DNA of 64,000 nucleotides from Bacillota bacterium (GTDB lineage Bacteria > Bacillota > Clostridia > Christensenellales > UMGS416), in the NCBI GenBank assembly GCA_023398815.1, contig JAEWRW010000010.1:38687-102686 (forward strand), written 5' to 3'. How positions within the stretch are numbered: position 1 is the stretch's first letter; the number at the start of each line of letters is the position of its first letter. Below the pieces are notes generated by a model. That model did no database searches. It saw nothing but the letters and a program-made list of their open reading frames with translations, and was not told the DNA's origin. Positions 27,669 to 36,795 of the stretch are shown here, in pieces. A program made the translations under genes and the position numbers.

Positions 27669-27697
27669 TTGCATGCGGTATTTTCATGCTGTATATT
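27669..27697 (+). promoter_or_regulatory. Promoter of the metY-like gene
   Basis: TTGCAT (27669-27674) and TATATT (27692-27697) with 17-base spacing, 40 bases before the GTG start. No T-box or SAM riboswitch fits in so short a leader. Confidence 0.65.
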
Positions 27698-27737
27698 GTA
27701 TTATCATGCGCAATGGCAACAGGGGGAGGGCACAGCA

Positions 27738-29033
27738 GTGAGGGACGAAACCAAATGCATCCATGCCGGCTACCAGCCGAAGAACGCCGAACCGCGGCAG
27801 GTTCCCATCGTACAGAGCACGACCTACGCTTTTGAATCCACCCAGGAGGTGGGCGAGGTCTTTGACGAGCCCACCAAGGCGCTCATCTACTCCCGCTTCG
27901 CCAACCCCACGGTGATGGCGGCGGAGGAGAAAATTGCCGCGCTGGAGGGCGGCGTGGGGGCCATGTGCACCTCGTCAGGGCAGGCGGCCACGCTCTTGGC
28001 GGTGCTCAACCTCTGCAAGGCGGGTGACAGCTTCATCAGCACCTCCCAGGTGTATGGCGGCACCATCAACCTGTTTGCGGTGACGCTCAAAAACTATGGC
28101 ATCGAGTGCATCTTTGTGGATGTGGACGCCGACGAGGCCACGCTCCACGCCGCCGTACGGCCCAATACCCGCCTTATCTTTGGCGAGACCATCGCCAACC
28201 CGGCGCTGAGCGTGCTCGATTTTGAGAAGTTCGCCCGGGTGGCCCACGCCCACGGCATCCCGCTCATTGTGGACAACACATTCGCGACGCCCATCCTGTG
28301 CAAGGCCTTTGAACACGGGGCGGACATCGTGGTACACTCCACCTCCAAGTACATGGACGGCCACGCCGTGCAGGTGGGCGGCGTCATTGTGGACAGCGGC
28401 AACTTCAACTGGGCCAATGGCAACTTCCCGGATTTCACCGAGCCCGACCCCAGCTACCACGGCATTAATTATGTAGGCAGCTACGGCAAGGCCGCCTACA
28501 TCATCAAAGCCCGCATGCAGCTGATGCGCGACTATGGCTGCTACCCGGCGGCCAACTCGGCGTTCCTGCTGAACCTTGGGCTGGAGACGCTGGCCGTGCG
28601 CATGGAGCGCTACTGCCAGAACGCCCAGCGCGTGGCGGAGTACTTCGCCGCCAGCGACAAGGTGGAACGCGTCAGCTACCCCGGCCTGCCGGGGGACCGG
28701 TACCACGCCCTGGCTGCCAAGTATCTGAAGGGCTCCAGCGGTGTCATTTCCTTCGTCATCAAGGGCGGCAAGGAGGCGGCCGTGCGCTTTATGGATGGCC
28801 TGAAGCTCGCCACCATTGAGGTGCATGTGGCGGACATCCACACCTGCGTGCTGCACCCGGCCAGCGCCACTCACCGGCAATTGACCGATGAGCAGCTCGT
28901 TGCCGCCGGCATCAACCCCGGCCTCATTCGCTTCTCCGTGGGGTTGGAGAACATTGACGACATTCTGGAGGACATCGAGCAGAGCTTTCGCTGCGCTTTC
29001 GCGTCTGCCGCTGATGCGACAGCCGCGATTTAG
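27738..29033 (+). CDS. metY: O-acetylhomoserine sulfhydrylase-type PLP enzyme
   Basis: 431 residues of the Cys/Met metabolism PLP family. The start is VRDETKCIHAGYQPKNAEPR; QVPIVQSTTYAF and the PLP-lysine region VVHSTSKYMDGHA are clear, and the 420-430 length with the NYVGSYGKAAYI insert favours the MetY branch over cystathionine lyases. It makes homocysteine from O-acetylhomoserine and sulfide. The GTG at 27738 has GGGGGAGGG upstream. The last 14 residues (CAFASAADATAAI) are encoded by the first hairpin of a structured 3' element, so the C-terminal tail appears to be an acquired extension past the normal end near IEQSF. Confidence 0.88.
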   Translation: MRDETKCIHAGYQPKNAEPRQVPIVQSTTYAFESTQEVGEVFDEPTKALIYSRFANPTVMAAEEKIAALEGGVGAMCTSSGQAATLLAVLNLCKAGDSFISTSQVYGGTINLFAVTLKNYGIECIFVDVDADEATLHAAVRPNTRLIFGETIANPALSVLDFEKFARVAHAHGIPLIVDNTFATPILCKAFEHGADIVVHSTSKYMDGHAVQVGGVIVDSGNFNWANGNFPDFTEPDPSYHGINYVGSYGKAAYIIKARMQLMRDYGCYPAANSAFLLNLGLETLAVRMERYCQNAQRVAEYFAASDKVERVSYPGLPGDRYHALAAKYLKGSSGVISFVIKGGKEAAVRFMDGLKLATIEVHVADIHTCVLHPASATHRQLTDEQLVAAGINPGLIRFSVGLENIDDILEDIEQSFRCAFASAADATAAI

Positions 29034-29290
29034 CCTGTTTGTACATTTTTCGCTGAATCGGTCGGCGCACAGGTCGCCGACCGATTCCTCAATGGTTGCG
29101 CCCATTCGGGCTTGATGGGAGAGCGATTTCGCCTGTGGGCGGGATTTGCTGTTTGCTTTCACGTCTATGATCGGTTCCTCCCGCCGGATGAACCGGCGCT
29201 CGGCTCTTAGTTTCGACCCCTGTACCGGCTTTTTTGACAGGGATTCGGCTGGGACACACGCCGCAGGGGAGTTCCCTCGTTCCATCTGTT
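28983..29290 (+). repeat. Structured 3' element copy G, overlapping the metY 3' end
   Basis: The first hairpin (GCTGCGCTTTCGCGTCTGCC, with tgat loop) lies inside the last codons of metY. The cacaggt-loop hairpin AATCGGTCGGCG/CGCCGACCGATT is at 29056-29086. About 29130-29235 reads GTGGGCGGGATTTGCTGTT, CCTCCCGCCGGATGAACCGG and CCTGTACCGGCTT, all matching copy I near asnS. Confidence 0.78.
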
Positions 29291-29295
29291 TTGTT

Positions 29296-29327
29296 CCCGC
29301 CCGCCGCATGTGGTAGGCGGGTTGTTT
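29296..29327 (+). terminator. Terminator after element G
   Basis: CCCGCC and GGCGGG enclose a 14-base loop containing GCATGTGG, followed by TTGTTTTTT. It would end transcripts running through metY and its 3' element. Confidence 0.7.
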
Positions 29328-29364
29328 TTTGGGTGCGGGTAGCATGGCTGGTTGGGGTGTGCCG

Positions 29365-30394
29365 TCACAGCAGGGACTTGAGCCGCGCGATCTCCCGCAG
29401 GACGCCGTTGCAGGCCTCGCCGTTCTCAAAGCCGAAGGCCTCCCGGCCATTGCGCAGCTGCTCCTCCCGCATTGGATGGCGTGGGGGATGTCGCCTTTCT
29501 CCTCATACAGCAGTGCCATGCAGATGTAGGGGTCGTTGTAGCGAGGTGCGGGCTGCAGGGTGAGCCACGCCGTGTAGTCGGCGATGGCGTCGTCCCACCC
29601 CCCATGGCGACCATGCGGTCGGCCCGGTGGGCCCGGGGCCGCCAACTGTCGGGGGCGTCGTCGATGCATGCCTGCCACAGGCGCAGGGCTTCCTGCCCGT
29701 TGCCCTCGGCGTAGGCGATGTCGCCCAGCCAGGCCTTGGCGAGCTCGTGCCCGCCGGCCTTTTGGGTGCTGGCCACGACCTCGCGCGCCTCACTCAGCAG
29801 CCCGTTGCCGATGAGCTGCCCTAGGAGCCAGCGCCAGCCCTCCTGCCAGTCGGGCACCCGCTGCATAAGCTCCCGGTAGTAGCACACCATCTCCAGCGTG
29901 TTGGTGTGCGTCCAGTCGCCGCCGTGGCCGTGCAGCACGTTTGTCAGCACGCTGTGGCCGGCTTTGCGCCGGGGTGCCAGGGCGATGGCCTGGCGGGCGT
30001 AGTCCGCCGCCTGCCGGGTGAACGTGTGGATGCGGTGCTCGTAGAGCTGAGCCAGCCGCAGGGCGGCGTCGGCATGGCCTGGGTGGCGGGCGGCGATGCC
30101 CAGAAGCTGGGCCTGGGTGGTGGCAAACGCCGTCTCGCTGAGATCGCGCACGCGCCAGAGCATGTGTTCGGCGCGCGTCAGATGCTCCTCGTCGGTCAGG
30201 GAGAAGAGCTCGTCGATTGTCACCCCCAGGGTGACTGAGAGGGCCGGCAGCATGCCGATGTCGGGGGCGGTCACGCCGTTCTCCCATTTGGAGACGGCCT
30301 GGGGCGACACGCCCAGGGCCTCCGCCAGTGTTTCCTGGGTCATGTCCCGCTCGGTGCGCAGTGCCCGTATCTTCCTGCCAAGTTCCACATTCAT
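29365..30394 (-). pseudogene. XRE-family regulator with TPR-like C-terminus, two frameshifts
   Basis: The N-terminus MNVELGRKIRALRTERDMTQ then ETLAEALGVSPQAVSKWENG is a standard Cro/CI helix-turn-helix. The remaining 270 residues are helical repeats (ALRLAQLYEHRIHTF, AKAWLGDIAYAEGNGQEALRLW). The frame from 30394 breaks at the G-run 29594-29605; the continuation GWDDAIADYTAWLTLQPAPRY is in a second frame. It breaks again near 29468-29475, where the third frame reads MREEQLRNGREAF and ends at 29365 with ARLKSLL. Each break is cured by one added base. Two deletions in G-rich sequence could be sequencing errors, so an intact gene of about 343 residues is likely. Confidence 0.75.
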
Positions 30395-30569
30395 TTTTCC
30401 TGTCTCCATTCTGTTTCCGGCCGGTACCCCCAGTATAGGGGCGCCCCAGCCCCAATCCAATCACCGCTCGCGTCACTTCCCTTGCCCGTTGGTTGAGCGC
30501 GTCTTTTGTCTCCTTCTGGGCCAAGCCGCTGCCGGTGGGGAGACTCGCCAGAATTTTGCCGCGGGGGCC

Positions 30570-30632
30570 TTGAAAAATCGAGTCAATGGTGTATATATGG
30601 TTTGACCGATGTGGATAAACCGGGTCGGTCAA
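30570..30632 (+). promoter_or_regulatory. Promoter and putative operator of the tetR-ABC operon
   Basis: TTGAAA (30570-30575) and TATATA (30592-30597) are 16 bases apart. Just downstream is an inverted repeat TTGACCGA (30602-30609) and TCGGTCAA (30625-30632), a plausible autoregulatory TetR operator because it would block the start of transcription. Confidence 0.6.
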
Positions 30633-30645
30633 GGGGGTGAGGGCC

Positions 30646-31269
30646 GTGAACGACAAGTTCCTGGAGCTGCCGGAGGACAAGCGCCGCAAGATCATCAACG
30701 CCGGGCTGGAGGTGTTTGGCCGGTACGACTACCGCCACGCCTCCACCGAGGAGATCGCCGCCAAGGCGGGCATCTCCAAGGGTCTGCTGTTCTACTACTT
30801 CCAGAACAAGCAATCCCTCTATACGTTCCTGTTTGAGTGGGCCACCGAGCACGTCAAGGCCGCCGTGGTGGATGAGAGCATGTGGCGCATCACCGACTTC
30901 TTTGAGCTCTGCGCCTGCGCTGCCGAGCGCAAGGTTGCCATGCTGCGCCAGAGCCCCTGGCTCATGGAGTTCATCATGCGAGCCTTCTACTCCCAGCGGG
31001 AGCCGGTGTCGGAGGAGATGAACCGCCGCATGAGCCAGGAGACGGCAAACATCTTTACGGCCTACTTCGGCAACGTGGACTTCTCCCCCTTCCGGGCCGA
31101 TGTGGACCCCAAGGAAATCCACCGCATGCTGACCTGGATGACCGACGGCTTCCTGCACGAGCGGCAGCTGGCCGGGCAGCCGGTGGAGCTTGAGGAAATC
31201 ATGGAGCAATTCCGTCTGTGGAGCGGCTATTTCAAGCGAATCGCATACAAGGAGGAGAACCTCATATGA
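30646..31269 (+). CDS. TetR/AcrR family regulator of an ABC-2 operon
   Basis: 207 residues from a GTG at 30646, chosen because AAGGGGG lies about 8 bases before it; a GTG at 30637 is the alternative. The DNA-binding domain is clear: KIINAGLEVFGRYDYRHAST then AAKAGISKGLLFYYFQNKQS. The C-terminal part is a ligand-binding helical domain. It overlaps the following ATPase start by ATGA (31266-31269), so regulator and exporter are translationally coupled. It likely represses its own operon until the exported compound is sensed. Confidence 0.92.
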   Translation: MNDKFLELPEDKRRKIINAGLEVFGRYDYRHASTEEIAAKAGISKGLLFYYFQNKQSLYTFLFEWATEHVKAAVVDESMWRITDFFELCACAAERKVAMLRQSPWLMEFIMRAFYSQREPVSEEMNRRMSQETANIFTAYFGNVDFSPFRADVDPKEIHRMLTWMTDGFLHERQLAGQPVELEEIMEQFRLWSGYFKRIAYKEENLI

Positions 31270-32144
31270 GCGCGGTCATCGAAACTCGCAACCTGACGAA
31301 GTCCTACGGCAAAGCCCGGGGCATTGTGGACGTGAACCTGACGGTGGAGGAAGGGGAAATCTTCGGCTTCATCGGCCCCAACGGCGCGGGTAAGTCCACC
31401 ACGATCCGCACGCTTCTCTCGCTCATCTACAAAACGAGCGGCGAAGCCACCATCTTCGGGCTGGACTGCCACACCCACCGCACCCAGATCCTGCGGGAGG
31501 TGGGCTACCTGCCCAGCGAGGTGTTCTACTACGACAACATGCGGGCCATCGATCTCTTCCGCTACTCGGCCAGCTTCTACCGCAAGGACTGCACCCGCCG
31601 CATGGAGGAATTGGCCGCCCTGCTCGAGCTTGATGTCCGCCGCAAGATTGAGGACATGAGCCTGGGCAACAAGAAGAAAGTGGGCATCATCCAGGGGCTG
31701 CTGCACTCGCCCCGCCTCATCATACTGGACGAACCGACCAGCGGGCTGGACCCGCTGATGCAGAAGACGTTTTTCGAGCTCATCCGGGCGGAGAACGCAC
31801 GCGGGGCCACGGTGCTCTTTTCCTCCCACATCCTGAGCGAGGTGCAGCGCATCTGCGACCGGGTGGCCATCATCAAGGAAGGGCGCATCGTGGCGGTGCA
31901 GCGCATCGACGAGCTGCAGAGCAGCGCCTACAAGAACGTCAGCTTCACCGTGCGGGGCGGCGACGCGCCGGCGGACTTCGCCCTGGAAGGTGCCGAGAAC
32001 CTGGAGGTGGCTGGCCCCAACGTCAGCTTCCTCTACAAGGGCGACGTCAACGCCCTGCTGGCGGCCATGGGCCGTCTGCCGCTGCAGAATGTGGACATCA
32101 CCGAGCCGGCGCTGGAAGACATCTTCCTGCACTACTACCTTTGA
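31266..32144 (+). CDS. ABC exporter ATP-binding protein (ABC-2 type)
   Basis: 292 residues. Walker A GPNGAGKST, signature MSLGNKKKVGIIQGLLH and Walker B LIILDEPTSGLD are present, with H-loop SSHILSEVQ. The SLGNKKK signature is typical of bacteriocin/antibiotic-type exporters (CcmA/BcrA-like). Start ATG at 31266 follows AAGGAGGAG and overlaps tetR. It powers the two membrane proteins encoded next. Confidence 0.93.
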   Translation: MSAVIETRNLTKSYGKARGIVDVNLTVEEGEIFGFIGPNGAGKSTTIRTLLSLIYKTSGEATIFGLDCHTHRTQILREVGYLPSEVFYYDNMRAIDLFRYSASFYRKDCTRRMEELAALLELDVRRKIEDMSLGNKKKVGIIQGLLHSPRLIILDEPTSGLDPLMQKTFFELIRAENARGATVLFSSHILSEVQRICDRVAIIKEGRIVAVQRIDELQSSAYKNVSFTVRGGDAPADFALEGAENLEVAGPNVSFLYKGDVNALLAAMGRLPLQNVDITEPALEDIFLHYYL

Positions 32145-32159
32145 GCGGGGGTGCCGTGC

Positions 32160-32960
32160 GTGAACACGTTTGCGTTTGAAACCAAGGCACAGGCGAAGGG
32201 CGTTGCCGTGTGGACGGCCTGCCTGGTGGCCCTGCTGGCCGTCTTCGGCGGGGCGTTCTACCCCGCCTTTGTGGAGAGCCGTGCCGCCGTGCAGGATGCG
32301 CTCGCCAGCCTGCCCCCGGCCTTTGCCGCGGTCTTTGGCGTCAGTATGGACGCCATCTTCTCCTACGGCGGGTTCTTCCAGTTCCTCTACACCTACCTGG
32401 GGCTGGTGGGGGCCATCATGGCGGCCGGGGTGGGCCTGGCGGCCTTCGGACGGGAGAAGCGCTCCCAGTGTGTGGACTTTCTGTTCGTCAAGCCGGTGAG
32501 CCGCGGGTGGCTCTTTGTCCGCAAGGGGCTGGCGTGTCTGGCGCTGCTTGCGGCGGCCAATGCCATCTTTGTGGCGGCTTCCATCGCCACCTACCTGGCC
32601 AATGGGCAGGACAGGGCGGGGTTGGGTACGCTGGTGCTGGCCTCGCTGTCGCTCTTCTTCCTGCAGGTGGTATTCCTGGCCGTCGGTGCGGTCGTTGCCG
32701 TCTTCGCGCGGAAGGTTCGCTCGGTCTCAGGCATGGCCACGGCGCTGGGCTTTGGGGGCTTTGCCCTGCTGGCGCTCAATTCCCTGCTCAAGGAGGAGGC
32801 CCTACGCTACGTTTCGCCCCTCAACTACTTCAACCCCGGCACCGTGTTTGAGACGGGCGGGTACGATGCCAAGTACGCCGTGGCGGCCGCCATCGTGGTG
32901 GTCGCGTGCGTGGCCGCCGCGTGGGGCAAGTATAGCCGCAGCGACACGCCGGCGCTGTGA
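32160..32960 (+). CDS. ABC-2 permease subunit
   Basis: 266 residues with six hydrophobic segments; begins VNTFAFETKAQAKG. GREKRSQCVDFLFVKPVSRG is the coupling-loop pattern of ABC-2 (BcrB-like) permeases. The GTG at 32160 was preferred because GCGGGGGTG lies upstream at good spacing; an in-frame GTG at 32151 is the alternative. It follows the ATPase gene by 15 bases. Confidence 0.88.
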   Translation: MNTFAFETKAQAKGVAVWTACLVALLAVFGGAFYPAFVESRAAVQDALASLPPAFAAVFGVSMDAIFSYGGFFQFLYTYLGLVGAIMAAGVGLAAFGREKRSQCVDFLFVKPVSRGWLFVRKGLACLALLAAANAIFVAASIATYLANGQDRAGLGTLVLASLSLFFLQVVFLAVGAVVAVFARKVRSVSGMATALGFGGFALLALNSLLKEEALRYVSPLNYFNPGTVFETGGYDAKYAVAAAIVVVACVAAAWGKYSRSDTPAL

Positions 32961-32973
32961 AGGAGGAGAACCC

Positions 32974-33762
32974 ATGAACATCTTTGTGCGGGAGCTGCGC
33001 GCCGGGCGCAAGGCTTTTCTGTTCTGGCTGCTGGGCCTGTTCATCCTGTGTTTTGTCGGCATCGTCAAGTACGAGAGCTACACCGAGAGCGGCAGCATGA
33101 ATGAGCTGCTGGCGGCCTTCCCACGCATCGTGCTGGCGGTGATGGGCGTGTCCGGGGTGGACATCAGCACCCTCGCTGGCTACACGACGCTGCTGTTCTA
33201 TTACATTCTGCTGTGCGTGGTCATCTATGCCGTGCACCTGGGTGCCAATGCTGTGGGAAGGGAGTCCGTGGACAAAACCTATGAGTTCCTCTTTGCCAAG
33301 CCCTGCTCGCGGGCGCGCATCCTGGGGTGGAAGCTCGCCTCGGCCTACGCGTTCCTGCTGGTGTTCTGCGCCTGCAACGCCGTGTTTGCCCTGCTGGCAT
33401 CCGGCACCCTGAACACCAGCGAGGAAGTGAGCCGCCTGGTGGCGCTCTACTCCCTGGCGGTGTTCCTCATCGGCGCGGCGTTCCTGGCCCTGGCGGCGCT
33501 CTTTGCCGCCGCCGCCCGCCGGCCCGAGCGTGGCGCGCTCTGGGGCAACCTGGCGTTCCTCTATGCCTTTGTGCTGGGCGTGGTGTACAACATGCTGGAG
33601 CACCCGGGCCTGCTGCAGCTCATCGCGCCGTTCAATTACTTCGCCCCGGCGGATCTCGTCGCTGGGCAGTTCAGCCTGCCGTACGCGGGTCTCACGCTGG
33701 CGCTTACCGCCGCCTTCTTGTGGGGGGCGTTCGCGTCCTTCCAGCGCAAGGATTTGGTTTAA
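32974..33762 (+). CDS. ABC-2 permease subunit
   Basis: 262 residues, homologous to the gene before it (GRESVDKTYEFLFAKPCSRA occupies the same place), so the exporter is probably a heterodimer. Six hydrophobic segments. The ATG follows AAGGAGGAG, 13 bases after the previous stop. It ends the operon; no terminator is evident before the convergent GNAT gene, only 18 bases away. Confidence 0.88.
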   Translation: MNIFVRELRAGRKAFLFWLLGLFILCFVGIVKYESYTESGSMNELLAAFPRIVLAVMGVSGVDISTLAGYTTLLFYYILLCVVIYAVHLGANAVGRESVDKTYEFLFAKPCSRARILGWKLASAYAFLLVFCACNAVFALLASGTLNTSEEVSRLVALYSLAVFLIGAAFLALAALFAAAARRPERGALWGNLAFLYAFVLGVVYNMLEHPGLLQLIAPFNYFAPADLVAGQFSLPYAGLTLALTAAFLWGAFASFQRKDLV

Positions 33763-33780
33763 GCTAGAGCCTGCCCTGGG

Positions 33781-34698
33781 TCAGCCGTTGGTGTCGGAGC
33801 TCCACGCCCAGTTTGTGTAGGTGGCTTGGGGCGCAAACCCCAGCGACCAGTAGAAGGGCTGGTCACCGCCCACCAACCCCGTGCACCCATAGGCACGGGT
33901 GCGGTTGATTCCCTCGGTGATGAGTGCCTTGCCCAGGCCCATCCGCCGCTGCCACCAAACCGTCCCCAATGGCTCCATGCTGGCCGTTGGGGACTTTTCA
34001 CTCACCCAGAAGTTGGCAAGCCCCGCGGGTTGACCTTCCTCGTCCAGCACGATGAGGTCGAGCTCGGGCCGATAGTCCGGCATGGTGCGGATGTTCTCAA
34101 ACCCCGCCAACCCACCGTTGTCGTCCTGGTTGTAGCGGAACGAGTGGCTGTGGGCCAGCGCGTAATAAAACGCCGGCACCGTGCGGGCGTCGCGGATGAC
34201 GAACCCTTGGGGAAGAACCACTTCCTCCGGCTGGGCGGGGTAGGGCTTGACCATGACGCGGGAGTGGTTCTCCGTGCGTTCGTATCCGCGTTGGGCCAGG
34301 AAGGCAGCCAGCCTCTCGTCGCCATCGGCCACGCACAGCTGGTACCGGTTGGACTTCCGGTCGTCCGACACCCGGCTTGTAAAGCGCTCAGCAAACGAGC
34401 ACATGCGATGCAGCAGGGAATCCGTCCGGTCCTGCTCGCTGCGGAAGGCGAAGAACGTCTCCTCCCAGCAGGTGCCATCCTCGGTTAAGACCAGGGAGAC
34501 GATGCCGTCCTCGTCCTGCCAGAGCCCGCAGGTGCGCTCATGGCCGCCGAAGACTCCCCGGAAGGCGGGGTGCAGGGCAAAACAGAACTGGAAACGCACC
34601 CGCTCATAGGGCCAGTTGTCATTGCGCTGGTGTGCCCGCAGGAAGTGGTACACACGACCGAAGTCCGCCGGGGTATAAAACGAAAATGCCGGTTCCAT
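33781..34698 (-). CDS. GNAT family N-acetyltransferase
   Basis: 305 residues. The C-terminal half has the acetyl-CoA-binding pattern: LDLIVLDEEGQPAGLANFWV, then GTVWWQRRMGLGKALITEGI (Q/RxxGxG/A) and YWSLGFAPQ. The N-terminal half is a second, degenerate GNAT-like domain, giving the doubled length. The substrate is unknown. ATG follows AAAAGGAGGCGCCC. It converges on the tetR-ABC operon. Confidence 0.85.
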   Translation of the reverse strand: MEPAFSFYTPADFGRVYHFLRAHQRNDNWPYERVRFQFCFALHPAFRGVFGGHERTCGLWQDEDGIVSLVLTEDGTCWEETFFAFRSEQDRTDSLLHRMCSFAERFTSRVSDDRKSNRYQLCVADGDERLAAFLAQRGYERTENHSRVMVKPYPAQPEEVVLPQGFVIRDARTVPAFYYALAHSHSFRYNQDDNGGLAGFENIRTMPDYRPELDLIVLDEEGQPAGLANFWVSEKSPTASMEPLGTVWWQRRMGLGKALITEGINRTRAYGCTGLVGGDQPFYWSLGFAPQATYTNWAWSSDTNG

Positions 34699-34841
34699 GG
34701 GCGCCTCCTTTTGGGTGCTTTTTTCATTATCATAGTTCAGGTGGTTCCTTCTGGGAAGGCCCGGTTTGGCTTTAAGGGAACGGTCGGCCCAGCCGCAGGA
34801 GGAATGGAAAACGGGCGGTGGTGCAGGGGTAAAATGAGACC

Positions 34842-34870
34842 TTGCGAACGGCAGACGGTTTGGCTAGAAT
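34842..34870 (+). promoter_or_regulatory. Promoter of the CBM9-like gene
   Basis: TTGCGA (34842-34847) and TAGAAT (34865-34870), 17-base spacing, 30 bases before the start. Confidence 0.55.
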
Positions 34871-34899
34871 GGAGGCAAAGACACCGGGGAGGTAGGAAC

Positions 34900-35502
34900 A
34901 TGTACCGAATTGCTACCATCAGCGACATCGCGGACATCCACCGTGCGGAGGAGTTCGTCCTCACGCACCATCTCTGGGGCACGACCTACCAGCCCCAGGT
35001 GACGGGCCGGCTGGCCTGGGTGGAGGGCAAGGGCTTTGCACTCAGGATGACCTGCCGGGAAGAGAACCCCACGCGGGTCTACACCCGGCGAGACGACCCG
35101 GTTTACAAGGACAGCTGCATGGAGGCGTTCCTGAACTTCACGCCCGACGCAGAAAAACCAGGCTATACCAACTTTGAGATGAACGCAAACGGCGCGATGC
35201 TTTGCGCCGTCGGGCCGGACCGGAACCACCGCACACCCCTCCGCGAGCTGACCCTGGAGCCCGCCGGGCCTGCCGTGCAAATCGGGCCGGAGGGCTGGCA
35301 GCTTGATCTGTTCATCCCTTTGGCGCTGATCCAAAGCATCTATGGCCCAGTGGAGATCGCCCCGGGCTACCGGGTGCGCGGCAACTTCTACAAGTGCGGC
35401 GACGAGACACCCTCCCTGCACTACGCCTCCTGGGCCAAGGTCGGCACCGAACACCCCGACTTCCACCGGCCCGAGTTTTTTGGGGAGATGGTGGTGGAGT
35501 AA
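34900..35502 (+). CDS. CBM9-like carbohydrate-binding protein (cytoplasmic)
   Basis: 200 residues beginning MYRIATISDIADIHRAEEFV. The pattern YKDSCMEAFLNFTPD, then YTNFEMNANGAML and the late GNFYKCGDETPSLHYASW matches family 9 carbohydrate-binding/DOMON-like beta-sandwich domains. No signal peptide is seen, so it works inside the cell or is secreted by another route. Ligand unknown. ATG follows GGGGAGGTAGGAAC. A hairpin AGCCGGGAAC/GTTCCCGGCT (35518-35542) follows the stop. Confidence 0.75.
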   Translation: MYRIATISDIADIHRAEEFVLTHHLWGTTYQPQVTGRLAWVEGKGFALRMTCREENPTRVYTRRDDPVYKDSCMEAFLNFTPDAEKPGYTNFEMNANGAMLCAVGPDRNHRTPLRELTLEPAGPAVQIGPEGWQLDLFIPLALIQSIYGPVEIAPGYRVRGNFYKCGDETPSLHYASWAKVGTEHPDFHRPEFFGEMVVE

Positions 35503-35517
35503 GCAGGTATATGCAAC

Positions 35518-35542
35518 AGCCGGGAACGAGTGGTTCCCGGCT
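35518..35542 (+). terminator. Hairpin after the CBM9-like gene
   Basis: Perfect 10-bp stem AGCCGGGAAC/GTTCCCGGCT, 16 bases after the stop, without a T-tract. It may stabilise the 3' end rather than terminate. Confidence 0.5.
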
Positions 35543-35628
35543 GGGTTGGTGAGATAGGTGCACAAGGGTGAGAGGACTTTTCTGGTAAAGTCAGCATCCT
35601 AATGCTTGGTTTATCCCAGGAAGGAACG

Positions 35629-36795
35629 CTAGAGAATTTGTTTTCTCTTTGCACCTCTCTTGCCGTCAAAGACTATGGCCCAGCCATTGTTCCACGCCGT
35701 GTACTTGTCAATAAATCCGGGATCGTCTTTCTCAATTTCTTCTGTTCCCGATAGAATCCGTACTGGTTCTATGGTAATGTTTCTGACTTCATCTGACAAT
35801 CTTGCCTCAAAGACAACAAAATCAAACAACTCCACTTGAGCATCATCTGGCACAAGATCGAGGCGTTGCATACGTAATTCAACAATTTCCTGTATGCGCT
35901 GTTTATAGTCACTTTGCATTAGCGGGCCGAGAATAATTCCAACCAATTGAGTTGCCTGATAATGAAAAAGCCTTTCTTGCTTTGTTAAGCTTACATGGTT
36001 ACCAGATAACCATGGAGAGGGTGACATTAGAAGCAACCTGGATTCTTGCTCATAACTCCAAGCAATATTCTTTTCAAGGTATTGCCTGTTTTGTGATTTG
36101 ATGAGTTCCAGCCGTTCTTGCTCTTCAAATGAGCAAGCCGACACAGATTGAGGAAAACGCAAAAACGCATCAGAACAAGATGTGCTATCATTATAAAAGA
36201 CATCTTCAAAAGCAAATGATGAAGGAGCACTCCAGCTCATTCTAGTAGGTTTACCGCGTTTTGTAGGGCGATAAAGACTCTGCCTCATTCGTTGAGGGCA
36301 CTGCTTTAACTCGCCGTTAATGGACTTGAAAAGGAGACAATAACCTTGATACATTGAGGCATAGTGGGACCACATAAGGTGATTATCGCAAGATCGTGAA
36401 AACGAAGCAAAATAACCCTCTTGGGGCCTATATAAGTCTATGTAAGTTTTGATTAGACTACTCAAGGCAATAATGTTAATAAAGTCTGGCGGATTCGGCA
36501 TAGTATGAAATGCATGTATATAATCAAAATCAATAGCAGATTGGAAAGACATAGGTGACTTTTCTGCAAGAATGCATGCTAAAGATTTTGCCCATTTTGA
36601 GTAATTGATTCCCTCAGTTTTTGACCAAGCACACTCAAATAAACGTTTCCATTTATCAACGTCCTTGTCAAAAAAATAGAACTGCCTTCCGTCATATGGA
36701 TCGTTATTTTCTTTTGATGAACCGAAATAAATCTCATCATAGAGAAGCTCTTTTATTGACAACTCGTTAGCAGGCCGATAGCGGTAGTAAATCAT
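35629..36795 (-). CDS. DUF2971 family protein, AT-rich and probably acquired
   Basis: 388 residues starting MIYYRYRPANELSIKELLYD. The N-terminal pattern YRYRP...L......YFGSSKENNDPYDG is the DUF2971 hallmark, and the later SFSRSCDNHLMWSHYASMYQ with GYCLLFK (Ser, Trp-His-Tyr motif) is also typical. DUF2971 proteins have no established activity and are often found among mobile or defence genes. Base composition is about 40% G+C against about 62% for neighbours, and codon use is correspondingly AT-rich, indicating recent transfer. The ATG at 36795 follows AAGAGGAAG; the frame continues to 36957 without a ribosome site. No partner gene is adjacent. Confidence 0.8.
   Translation of the reverse strand: MIYYRYRPANELSIKELLYDEIYFGSSKENNDPYDGRQFYFFDKDVDKWKRLFECAWSKTEGINYSKWAKSLACILAEKSPMSFQSAIDFDYIHAFHTMPNPPDFINIIALSSLIKTYIDLYRPQEGYFASFSRSCDNHLMWSHYASMYQGYCLLFKSINGELKQCPQRMRQSLYRPTKRGKPTRMSWSAPSSFAFEDVFYNDSTSCSDAFLRFPQSVSACSFEEQERLELIKSQNRQYLEKNIAWSYEQESRLLLMSPSPWLSGNHVSLTKQERLFHYQATQLVGIILGPLMQSDYKQRIQEIVELRMQRLDLVPDDAQVELFDFVVFEARLSDEVRNITIEPVRILSGTEEIEKDDPGFIDKYTAWNNGWAIVFDGKRGAKRKQIL

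Noticed and set aside
27698..27737. SAM riboswitch or T-box before metY
   Set aside because: The promoter is only 40 bases from the start codon, leaving no room for such a leader.
27975..29678. 567-codon minus-strand frame
   Set aside because: Mostly antisense to metY; only its first 65 codons or so are real, being the middle portion of the frameshifted XRE-TPR gene.
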